Shown: piece by piece, positions 35,918 to 42,528 of the stretch
How positions within the stretch are numbered: the stretch's first letter is position 1
How the letters are laid out: each line of letters opens with the position of its first letter
Assembly: GCA_965603125.1 (NCBI GenBank)
Contig: CBFDBU010000009.1
Span: forward strand, 1 to 64,000
DNA length: 64,000 nt
Direction: 5' to 3'
From: JAJRTA01 sp965603125
GTDB taxonomy: Bacteria > Zixibacteria > MSB-5A5 > GN15 > FEB-12
Program-made: the position numbers and the translations under genes
The notes under the pieces: model-generated
The model's input: only the letters and a program-made list of their open reading frames with translations
Database searches by the model: none
Told to the model about the DNA's origin: nothing

Positions 35918-35939
35918 GCAGGTTTGTCTTCAAACCTGC
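35918..35939. repeat. Intergenic hairpin 2 with flanking CAGTCGAAG repeats
   Basis: GCAGGTTTG, TCTT, CAAACCTGC: a perfect 9-bp stem with a tetraloop. It is flanked by two copies of GCAGTCGAAG (in 35889-35907 and at about 35996-36005), and ACCGG/CCGGT follows at 36045-36059. Dispersed intergenic repeats are the likeliest explanation for this 300-base stretch; I see no gene in it. Confidence 0.45.
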
Positions 35940-36103
35940 AGGCAAAGGCGGGCCCGAGGACGTCCCACCCCTACGGATTTTCCGTCAGGGTGAGCGCAGT
36001 CGAAGTATGACGATGCTGTGGGAGATGCGCGCGCAGCGTGAAGAACCGGCGACACCGGTGTCGAAATCTCACCTACTCTGACCATGCTTCCCCATTCGCG
36101 TTC

Positions 36104-36132
36104 TTGACCTGCGGCGTGCAATAACCTATACT
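36104..36132 (+). promoter_or_regulatory. Leaderless promoter of the dCMP deaminase gene
   Basis: TTGACC (36104-36109), 17 bases, TATACT (36127-36132), then CCCCCA and the ATG at 36139. It has the same spacing as upstream of the nfeD and ligA genes. Confidence 0.7.
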
Positions 36133-36138
36133 CCCCCA

Positions 36139-36630
36139 ATGCAGAAGAAACGCACCGACTACATTAGCTGGGAAGAGTACTTCATGGCCATCGCCCAGCT
36201 TTCGGCCAGGCGGTCGAAAGACCCCAACACGCAGGTGGGGGCGTGTATTGTAAACAGCAACAAGCGCATAATCGGTATCGGCTACAACGGCTTTCCCACC
36301 GGCTGCTCCGACGACGAACTCCCCTGGGACCGCGACGGGGATTTCCTGAACACCAAGTACCCCTACGTCTGCCATGCCGAAATGAACGCCATCACCAACG
36401 CCACTAACAAGCCCGACCTCGACGGCGCCAGCCTCTATGTCTCGCTCTTTCCCTGCAACGAGTGCGCCAAGCTGATAGTGCAGGTGGGAATCAAAGAGGT
36501 CGTCTACTTGTCCGACAAGTACGAATCCGGCGATATCTTTGTAGCCGCGCGCAAGATATTCGACATGGCCGGCGTCAAATACCGCCAACTGGTGCCGATC
36601 CACACCAAAATCAATCTGTTATTAGAGTAG
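36139..36630 (+). CDS. Deoxycytidylate deaminase
   Basis: 163 residues. Converts dCMP to dUMP for thymidylate synthesis. The zinc site is explicit: CHAEMNAI (His, catalytic Glu) and PCNECAKL (two Cys ligands). The substrate-side NTQVGACIV and GYNGFPTG motifs match ComEB-type enzymes. The start at 36139 directly follows the promoter. The neighbours are not nucleotide genes; the tRNA-Sec gene lies 122 bases downstream. Confidence 0.93.
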   Translation: MQKKRTDYISWEEYFMAIAQLSARRSKDPNTQVGACIVNSNKRIIGIGYNGFPTGCSDDELPWDRDGDFLNTKYPYVCHAEMNAITNATNKPDLDGASLYVSLFPCNECAKLIVQVGIKEVVYLSDKYESGDIFVAARKIFDMAGVKYRQLVPIHTKINLLLE

Positions 36631-36717
36631 CTGCGTCGCTCCGGGCAGTCCAGATCGCTTGCAGACCGGGGCAGCATGAGGTAATCCGTTCGCCTGCGGT
36701 TGGGTACGGAATTGGCG

Positions 36718-36745
36718 TTGCCACTCACAAATTGGTGTGTTATCA
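36718..36745 (+). promoter_or_regulatory. Promoter of the tRNA-Sec gene
   Basis: TTGCCA (36718-36723), a 16-base spacer and TTATCA (36740-36745); the tRNA begins 7 bases later, so the transcript would start at or next to its mature 5' end. Confidence 0.5.
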
Positions 36746-36752
36746 TGGATTT

Positions 36753-36846
36753 GGAAGCGGATGCCGTCTGGTGGCGGTCCCGGCCTTCAAAGCCGTGCGG
36801 GGGGCAATTGCATTGTCCCCGGTGGGTTCGATTCCCACCCCTTCCG
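36753..36846 (+). tRNA. selC: tRNA-Sec (UCA anticodon)
   Basis: 94 bases up to discriminator G (36846), with no encoded CCA. The anticodon loop CTTCAAA (36785-36791) has UCA at 36787-36789, which reads UGA. The D-arm has a long 6-bp stem with a four-base loop (GCCGTC/GGCGGT), a hallmark of tRNA-Sec. A very long variable arm (stem CAAT/ATTG plus GGGG/CCCC, nine pairs including G-U) follows. The T-arm is GTGGG-TTCGATT-CCCAC. The acceptor pairs GGAAG with CTTCC, then has a C-C mismatch (36758 and 36840) and G-C. The acceptor plus T branch totals 12 pairs, not the usual bacterial 13. It serves SelA and SelB, whose genes lie 5-8 kb upstream. Confidence 0.9.
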
Positions 36847-36957
36847 CTTTGTTTGGGGACAATGGATCCCCCTTGCCGGGAATCAGGCGGCGACTTGCTG
36901 ACTGCTCCAAGGGTAGAAGCGCATTGTGCTCATGTGAGTTTCATCTGATAGGAACAA

Positions 36958-37515
36958 ATGCCGTTTCAATTCAAAGTGATTGTATTCATAGTCGTGTCTG
37001 CAGGACTTGTCTGGGTGTCGTGGTCCTCGTTGCGCGATTTTCGCTCGCACGGTTTTTACCGTTTCTTCGCCTTTGAATCCATTGTAGCACTGGTCCTGTT
37101 GAATCTTGACCATTGGTTTCATGAACCATTTGCTACCTATCAGATAGCTTCCTGGCTCCTGCTAACCGTCTCCTTGTTTCTGGTTATTCACGGTTTTCAT
37201 TTATTGCGCAGGGTGGGGAAACCCGACAGCAAACGAACTGATCCATCGTTGATAGGCATTGAAAAGACAACCGAATTGGTGACGGTAGGAGCGTATCGCT
37301 ACATCCGGCATCCTCTCTATAGTTCATTACTATTTGGGGCCTGGGGAGTGTTTTTCAAGCAGCCGTCTCTGGCATCTGTCTGTCTGTCTGTGATTGCGAC
37401 CTTCTTTGTGACAATCACTGCCAAGATGGAAGAGGCTGAGAATTTGCGTTTCTTTGGCTCTGCCTATCAAAGCTACATGAAACAGACCAGGATGTTTATC
37501 CCCTTCCTATTCTGA
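36958..37515 (+). CDS. Isoprenylcysteine methyltransferase-like membrane protein
   Basis: 185 residues with about five hydrophobic segments (at about 3-20, 40-52, 63-80, 105-125 and 130-155). The C-terminal half carries the ICMT/PEMT motif YRYIRHPLYSSLLFGAWG and then EEAENLRFFGSAYQSYMKQT, which bind S-adenosylmethionine. Bacterial members methylate diverse small or lipid substrates; the target here is unknown. AGGAA is 4 bases before the ATG. It has no partner genes: the tRNA is upstream and a convergent gene downstream. Confidence 0.8.
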   Translation: MPFQFKVIVFIVVSAGLVWVSWSSLRDFRSHGFYRFFAFESIVALVLLNLDHWFHEPFATYQIASWLLLTVSLFLVIHGFHLLRRVGKPDSKRTDPSLIGIEKTTELVTVGAYRYIRHPLYSSLLFGAWGVFFKQPSLASVCLSVIATFFVTITAKMEEAENLRFFGSAYQSYMKQTRMFIPFLF

Positions 37516-37551
37516 GGAGGAGTCGCGGGGGAGCTGTGGGCGCAGGTGCGA

Positions 37552-38466
37552 TCAGCAGGGGTAGTATGACTGCTTGGTTACGAAGATCAATTCACCATCG
37601 CGGAACAGATAGATATCATCCGAGACCTCGCCCTTGACCAGCACCTCCAGCACCCCGTCACCGTTGAGATCGCAGGCATAGAAGATCTCGCGCAGCCTCC
37701 GGCGCTGATTGGGACCTTTCAGAAGCCTGTGATTCCACACGCCCTCCGCTTTGGTCAGGATCGACAACGAACTAACACCCCGGAGGTGATCCCCCCAGCC
37801 GTTGCCCAACGCGAATAGCGTGTCGGGAATAGTATCCGAGATGGCGCCAAAGAACTCGATCTCGACACCGAATGGTGGCTTGTTCCACCTGTCCAGTATT
37901 TCTTTCCTTATCAGAGCAGACAGAGAATCCGAGATGACTTGAATTGAACTGTCCGGCAGATCGTAGTTTGTAAATGGGATTATCGAACCGTTGTATTTGA
38001 GAGGCCGGCGCAAGATCAAAAAAGGCCCACATCTATAGCTATTCGCCATTGGAGGCAGGGTGTATTCAAGCCGGCAAAAAACTCCCTCGTTATTGCAGCC
38101 TGCCCATAACCAACCGAGCGTATTGATGGTTGTTTCGTGGATTCCCTCGCGCCACAGCAGCGTCACCGAGTCACCCGGCTTGTCGGCAACATCCTCGGCG
38201 ACCACGGCGTAGTCGAGCGGCACGAACGACCCACCACCCCTCGTGGGCCATCGCAAAGAATCATCGACAACTACCTGCCTATGCTGGAATGGCTGGCGGA
38301 GCGCCGGGTAAGCGAGCACGCGGCGGTCGTCCCAGATGCCGAAAGTGATCAACTGCCGCTCGAAAAGCCCGCGGACTTCCTCAACCGCCTTATCCTCAGT
38401 GTCCTGAGCCAGAGGCACGACCGCAACCAGCAGAAGCGCGACTGTCAGGATCAACGTGCGTCTCAT
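37552..38466 (-). CDS. Exported protein of unknown function
   Basis: 304 residues, with a signal peptide (MRRTLILTVALLL, cleaved near residue 20). The mature part has no domain I recognise: N-terminal helical segment EVRGLFERQLITFGIWDDRRVLAYPALRQPF, then mixed beta structure. Near the end ACDLNGDGVLEVLVKGEVSDDIYLF resembles a Ca-binding FG-GAP/VCBS-like repeat, which hints at a beta-propeller-like fragment. The start at 38466 follows the signal peptide logic; an ATG at 38502 in frame adds 12 residues. It is convergent with the methyltransferase-like gene. Confidence 0.6.
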   Translation of the reverse strand: MRRTLILTVALLLVAVVPLAQDTEDKAVEEVRGLFERQLITFGIWDDRRVLAYPALRQPFQHRQVVVDDSLRWPTRGGGSFVPLDYAVVAEDVADKPGDSVTLLWREGIHETTINTLGWLWAGCNNEGVFCRLEYTLPPMANSYRCGPFLILRRPLKYNGSIIPFTNYDLPDSSIQVISDSLSALIRKEILDRWNKPPFGVEIEFFGAISDTIPDTLFALGNGWGDHLRGVSSLSILTKAEGVWNHRLLKGPNQRRRLREIFYACDLNGDGVLEVLVKGEVSDDIYLFRDGELIFVTKQSYYPC

Positions 38467-38568
38467 CGATGCCACCACACAACGTGATCCACTTGAACGC
38501 AAGTAGTTTGTCAGTTTGCGCGACGTACCATCTGTTTCTGTGTTGAGAGACGCCCGGCCGCCTGCTGC

Positions 38569-38898
38569 TCATTCCAGTTTCGACCGTATCTCTGCGGCCA
38601 GCTCCTCAAGGCGCTTTTCGGGGATGGCGGTCCAGCTTTCTACCTGGAAGCCGCTGACGGAACTGCATATCATGGAGACCTTGGCCGCCGATTCCGAGTC
38701 GGGCGCTTCGTAGATGTCCATGAAATCCCAGGCGCCCAGAAGCGCATAGTGGGCCGTGAACTTCACTTCCGGACACTGCTTCTTGACCTGTTCAATCCAC
38801 AACCGTCGGCCTTTAGGCCCGTGCTTGACACTGGATACGACCTCAACGACACTGGGGCCGTGCGGCGCCAGTTTCGACATAAGTACGTAGGTTTTCAT
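38569..38898 (-). CDS. GYD-domain-type small protein
   Basis: 109 residues. KTYVLMSKLAPHGPSVV, then FTAHYALLGAWDFMDIYEAPDSESAAKVSM and SWTAIPEKRLEEL match the GYD family: short ferredoxin-like-fold proteins of unknown function. A clear ribosome site (GGTGGAAAGAG) precedes the ATG. The 100 bases to the next gene on the left are empty. No associated enzyme genes are adjacent. Confidence 0.75.
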   Translation of the reverse strand: MKTYVLMSKLAPHGPSVVEVVSSVKHGPKGRRLWIEQVKKQCPEVKFTAHYALLGAWDFMDIYEAPDSESAAKVSMICSSVSGFQVESWTAIPEKRLEELAAEIRSKLE

Positions 38899-39146
38899 CT
38901 CTTTCCACCCGAGAGTTCAGGTTTGCCCGGCTGCCTGCCGAGACTGACGAAACACCCGCGCCTGCCCCTGCCGGACGGGGAGTTACCGTGGCACATACTC
39001 TGCAATTCCGTTTATGGTGCCTTAGCGCCTAGGTGTCCTGATCCGAGAGTAAGATAACACAGACCCCCGGTAAACGCACGTTCTTTTTTCACACGGATCG
39101 ACGAGCGAATTGCCCCAATCGCTCCAGGCTTGCCCCGACATGACGC

Positions 39147-39494
39147 CTACATTGTAAAGAGGCGCTCACCCCTGATGATCTTCTCGAGCATCTTGACCGT
39201 CTTCTCAACCGGCGAATGCATGATGTCGGCAGTATTGAACGTGGACCTGACCACCTCGCGAGGAGCGGCAAAACCCGACTTACCCCTTCCGCCGCGGGCC
39301 TTTTTCTTGTGCGTCAGGTTATATTGACGCTGATACTCTTTGGCCTTCTCTTTGTGCATCTGATAATAGCGCCGCTGGTATTCCCGGCGCGCCTCGGCAG
39401 TTGACAACTTCCCCTTCGTGGCACCTTGTTCCCTGGTCTTCCCTTTGGAATCAGCGCTGTTTTTGGCTGGGGAGGTACTCTTGGTCCGAGCCAT
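39147..39494 (-). CDS. Small basic protein, unknown
   Basis: 115 residues, rich in Lys, Arg and Gln. The first 30 residues are a Ser/Lys tail. A helix of about 25 residues follows with repeated YQRRYYQMHKEKAKEYQRQYNL, then a GGRGKSG turn and a C-terminal helix (SPVEKTVKMLEKIIRGE). The composition suggests nucleic-acid binding, perhaps a chromatin or ribosome-associated protein; this is inference. GAGGTAGGT precedes the start. It has a good promoter of its own about 90 bases upstream and is the only gene on its transcript. Confidence 0.6.
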   Translation of the reverse strand: MARTKSTSPAKNSADSKGKTREQGATKGKLSTAEARREYQRRYYQMHKEKAKEYQRQYNLTHKKKARGGRGKSGFAAPREVVRSTFNTADIMHSPVEKTVKMLEKIIRGERLFTM

Positions 39495-39580
39495 TACCTA
39501 CCTCACTCTCCATGTGTTAAGGAGGCTACCCTTCCTCCTCAGGTTCTCCAACCTTACGTAACCGGTTCCTCCGAAAGGAA

Positions 39581-39609
39581 TGATAAGGAAAGTTTTGCCT
39601 GTATGTCAA
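39581..39609 (-). promoter_or_regulatory. Promoter of the small basic protein gene
   Basis: On the minus strand TTGACA (39609-39604), 17 bases and TTATCA (39586-39581). Transcript leader about 80 bases. It includes no other gene. Confidence 0.55.
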
Positions 39610-39708
39610 GCATTATTTTCAGAAATCCTGAAAAAATGCTCCTTTAACCTATCACCTCCTAAGAGCTTACAATCGCAGATTTTTCCATCGCGCGTATTGC
39701 TTTGCTAC

Positions 39709-39906
39709 TCAGACAATTATGTGAGCGTATCTCTCGTTGCGTAATCCCTTGCCCGGCAGTATATTGGCAGCACAAACCCCTTGCGGTAACATACACTTCA
39801 ACGGACAAATGTCGCATGCAAGCCGGTATTGGTCATTATACGGAACCGCGGTGAAGAAAGTTGACCCTAAAGTGATGCCGCCATATTTTTCTTGTTGACA
39901 ACTCAT
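39709..39906 (-). CDS. Small cysteine-rich protein, candidate
   Basis: 65 residues from ATG at 39906 (a second ATG at 39909). The central motif CDICPLKCMLPQGVC has Cys spaced C-x2-C-x3-C-x6-C, which recalls the N-terminal cysteine cluster of some radical-SAM and iron-sulfur proteins (the form CxLCPxxCxL), but the rest of such proteins is missing. The frame is open further upstream to 39945. A promoter (TTGACA-17-TATACA) ends 7 bases before 39906, matching the leaderless genes of this window. The function is unknown; it may be a remnant. The 210 bases between 39495 and 39708 carry only the promoter of the basic protein gene. Confidence 0.4.
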   Translation of the reverse strand: MSCQQEKYGGITLGSTFFTAVPYNDQYRLACDICPLKCMLPQGVCAANILPGKGLRNERYAHIIV

Positions 39907-39913
39907 CATCGAT

Positions 39914-39942
39914 TGTATATACGGGGAGTGCTTTCCTGTCAA
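39914..39942 (-). promoter_or_regulatory. Promoter of the cysteine-rich small gene
   Basis: Minus strand: TTGACA (39942-39937), 17 bases, TATACA (39919-39914). A plus-strand TTGACA-17-TATACG overlaps it at 39895-39923, so the region is nearly a two-way promoter. Confidence 0.55.
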
Positions 39943-39943
39943 C

Positions 39944-39975
39944 AAAAAACCCCGCCGGGAAAATGCCCTGGCGGG
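39944..39975 (-). terminator. Terminator of the 12-gene membrane operon
   Basis: Minus strand: CCCGCC-A-GGG, loop CATTTT, CCC-GGCGGG, then GTTTTTT. The stem is nine pairs with one bulged A. It lies 28 bases after the stop of the last membrane gene. The plus side also has a T-rich flank, so it can work both ways. Confidence 0.85.
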
Positions 39976-40003
39976 ATTTTGCTTTTCGTCTGTAATCCCG
40001 GTG

Positions 40004-40810
40004 TTAGCCTGCGGCTTGTTTCCTCATGAGGTGCGATGCTACTTCGTAGACAGTATAGCCGACCACGAAAAGAGCCAGCACCCAGAACACAACGTAAAAT
40101 CCGGCGTGGTGGCCGGGGTTACTCGAATCAAACGCAGCCTGACGCCAGACATCCACGTCCTGAATGCGATTGATGAAAAGCGAGATTCGCGCCATCACCG
40201 TAAACCCGAACGAAGCGCCGAAACCGATCATCAGGGTGCATATCCCAACCCTGGCCATGCCACCGAAGAGGCCGGTGTGTGCCTTCGAGAAGAAAAAGTA
40301 TATGAGACCGGTGAGAGTGCCGACGAAAATCAGCACTTGCGAAAAGCCGCTGAGAGTGTCAAACAAGTCGAATCCGCCATGACCGAAGAAGTTCTCCCAA
40401 TTGATATCGGCCATCATGGCATACAGTTGCTTGTTGACCCGGTTGGACATCTCCAGTGGAATGGCCATACCGGTAGCAATGCCGATATACATGGCCATCG
40501 GCCACCTGGAGACCCAGGCATAATCCTTGGAAAAGCGGGTCCACATCAGAGCTCCCAGTATGGCGGGAATGATATACCAGGGCGCCGATGAGTTCAGCCA
40601 AAGGAAATACCAGTCACCGTCGGCCAGCCGCAAGAACAGGTTTGGCTTCAGGCTGTTGTGCCACAGGATGATTACAAAGTAGCCCGCCGAGACGCCCACT
40701 ACCAGGTGCTCGGCAAACTTGTAGAAGGGGTTGTCCTTATAAAGAAACGAGAAGATGGAAAGCGTCACAAAGACGCCGAACGTCGTCCACAGGAATGTCT
40801 GAAAGTCCAT
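40004..40810 (-). CDS. Block I, D subunit: six-span membrane protein
   Basis: 268 residues with six or seven hydrophobic segments. It carries SFLYKDNPFYKFAEHLVVGVSAGY near residues 20-45, a signature common to all three D proteins of the window (44-45 kb and 48 kb), and near the end RVGICTLMIGFGASFGFTVMARISL, also shared. Between spans 3 and 5 it has a short periplasmic or cytoplasmic loop. The last gene of the block and of the run; the C gene's stop is 1 base before its ATG. No known family comes to mind. A transport or complex-anchoring role is only a guess. Confidence 0.7.
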   Translation of the reverse strand: MDFQTFLWTTFGVFVTLSIFSFLYKDNPFYKFAEHLVVGVSAGYFVIILWHNSLKPNLFLRLADGDWYFLWLNSSAPWYIIPAILGALMWTRFSKDYAWVSRWPMAMYIGIATGMAIPLEMSNRVNKQLYAMMADINWENFFGHGGFDLFDTLSGFSQVLIFVGTLTGLIYFFFSKAHTGLFGGMARVGICTLMIGFGASFGFTVMARISLFINRIQDVDVWRQAAFDSSNPGHHAGFYVVFWVLALFVVGYTVYEVASHLMRKQAAG

Positions 40811-40811
40811 G

Positions 40812-41687
40812 CTATCTTCCCTCCTTGAGCTTCCGCCGATAGCTCACGAAGAGACCGACGTTCCCCAGCAGGATGAACACGATAATCACAATGTGCGCCA
40901 AGAGTTGGACACGCATCCCTTCCTTGGCGCGACCCGGATTGTCGGCGAGTTCCTCGTACTGTGCTGCTCCGAGCAGCCCGCCCATCAGGCCGCTGACCTG
41001 GCCGGAACCGAGGAAAGGATAATACTGGGCCGTCATCACGCCGGTAAGGCCGAAAAACAGCGGGAAACCGAAACGGCCCTGGCCGTAGGAAACCCAGGCG
41101 TCGGCGATTGTCCCGCCCGACACCGACACCACACAGGCCACCTGGTCATAATTGAAAACCCCTTTCATCATGGGTAAAGAATCGAGAGGCGTGCCATAGT
41201 AATCGGTCGGGAAAGGCAGGCGAAAATCCTGGCCCATACCCAGGATTACCAGTGCGTAGTAGGGTTTGTAGCCCAGGAAGGTGTAGTCGACACCCCGAAC
41301 GATTTCGCGACCCTTGAACTCGACGCCGTTGTAGACCCGATCGAGCTTCAGCGAATCGCTGAGGTCACGTATGGCCTGATCGGCCATGCCGGGTCCGTTC
41401 TGGGAGAGGGCCGTGAAGATGATCCTGAGGTTCTTGCGCCAGCAGTGCTCGGCAATGGCGAAGGTCATCGGATGCAACTCGGCCCAGGCATTGGGGTCGT
41501 AGTCGATGGCGATAAACACGATATCGCCGGGAGGCAGGCTGTCAATGAATTCGTAGATCGCCTCGCTTTCCGGCTCGGTCAGAATAGGAATCTGGAAGTC
41601 GGCATAGAAGGTAAACACGCAGACGACTATCAGCAGTAGAAACACCCAGCGCCTGTCCAGCCGCATCAGTTTTTCTGAAACACTCAT
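40812..41687 (-). CDS. Block I, C subunit: membrane-anchored soluble domain protein
   Basis: 291 residues. One N-terminal span (about 14-33), a soluble domain of about 200 residues and a C-terminal span (HIVIIVFILLGNVGLF, about 262-283). The soluble domain opens with LPPGDIVFIAIDYDPNAWAELHPM; this D-Y/F-D-P ... E-x-H/Q-P-M motif is kept in all three C proteins. The alternation of strands and helices looks Rossmann-like. GVEFKGREIVRG, then GTPLDSLPM are further shared points. AAGGAGGATCATTC precedes the ATG. Not recognised as a known family. Confidence 0.7.
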   Translation of the reverse strand: MSVSEKLMRLDRRWVFLLLIVVCVFTFYADFQIPILTEPESEAIYEFIDSLPPGDIVFIAIDYDPNAWAELHPMTFAIAEHCWRKNLRIIFTALSQNGPGMADQAIRDLSDSLKLDRVYNGVEFKGREIVRGVDYTFLGYKPYYALVILGMGQDFRLPFPTDYYGTPLDSLPMMKGVFNYDQVACVVSVSGGTIADAWVSYGQGRFGFPLFFGLTGVMTAQYYPFLGSGQVSGLMGGLLGAAQYEELADNPGRAKEGMRVQLLAHIVIIVFILLGNVGLFVSYRRKLKEGR

Positions 41688-41699
41688 GAATGATCCTCC

Positions 41700-42515
41700 T
41701 TATCCCTTCCCCATGTAACCACGCTCGATGCCCAGCACAACCTTGAGCGCGGTCGCTACCATGCCGAGACCGACACCGACCACGATGGCTCGCTGTGCGG
41801 CGAGGTTGGGAACATTCATCAACCAGTTGGACGCGCGGGCTACCTGTTCCGCCCCGGGAATCCAGGGGTTGAATCGCATCATCACCAGCAGAGCGGCAAC
41901 CAGCAGCAGCGAGGCCAGGACATTGCGCGCCCGAAACGAGCGATAGGCGGCCGAGGCGATAAAGAACGCCAGCAGCGAGAACATGGTGGCCAGGATAGGT
42001 ATCAGGATATAGTCGAAGAAGACTCGGAACATACTGTTTTCGAGGCCTTCCGCAGTGTAGAAGTAAAACGCCCAGGCATCATCAAGCAGGGCCACCACAA
42101 CCGCCAGCGCCAGCGCCACCAGGGCAGCCGCAGCGTACTTCTTTTTCTGACCGGTGGAGGTGGCCGCCCTGGCCTGCATGACGGAGCCAAGACACACCAG
42201 GGATAATAGCAGCCATACGAAGTACCAGCCCCACGGTTCGCCCACGCGCTGCGTGAAGCCGAAGGCAATCATCAGATAGAGACCCGCCAGCGTGACGTAG
42301 GAGTAGCGCCAAGCTTCCTTGTGGTTCTTGATCTTGTCCACCGATACCCGGAACAGGGACCAGATACCCAGCGCCAGGGCAAAAGTGCCGATGATATAAA
42401 TCCAGTCAAGGAAGAATTCATATATCCGCTCGGACTTCTCATGAGGCGCGAAATACTGAAACACCATGAAGACGCCGAAGATGAAAACCAATACAAATGG
42501 TAATTGTCTTTTCAT
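41700..42515 (-). CDS. Block I, B subunit: multi-span membrane protein
   Basis: 271 residues from the ATG at 42515 (AGGAGG 9 bases before it; an ATG at 42536 would overlap the A gene). Six or seven spans. Shared with the other two B proteins: FIASAAYRSFRARNVLASLLL and the end AAQRAIVVGVGLGMVATALKVVLGIERGYMG. Block I B is 55 residues longer than the others because of an extra span. The final IERGYMGKG-like tail is cytoplasmic if the positive-inside rule holds. Function unknown; it probably forms the membrane core with D. Confidence 0.7.
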   Translation of the reverse strand: MKRQLPFVLVFIFGVFMVFQYFAPHEKSERIYEFFLDWIYIIGTFALALGIWSLFRVSVDKIKNHKEAWRYSYVTLAGLYLMIAFGFTQRVGEPWGWYFVWLLLSLVCLGSVMQARAATSTGQKKKYAAAALVALALAVVVALLDDAWAFYFYTAEGLENSMFRVFFDYILIPILATMFSLLAFFIASAAYRSFRARNVLASLLLVAALLVMMRFNPWIPGAEQVARASNWLMNVPNLAAQRAIVVGVGLGMVATALKVVLGIERGYMGKG

Positions 42516-42528
42516 TACAGCACTCCTC

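Noticed and set aside
39660..39709. TGA at the end of the cysteine-rich gene as a selenocysteine codon
   Set aside because: Reading on gives only about 18 codons without a conserved pattern, and I see no convincing SECIS hairpin with a GU-type apical loop after it.
39895..39923. Plus-strand TTGACA-17-TATACG as a promoter for a small RNA
   Set aside because: It would run into the terminator at 39951 after about 25 bases; it overlaps the better minus-strand promoter and may only be a by-product of its symmetry.
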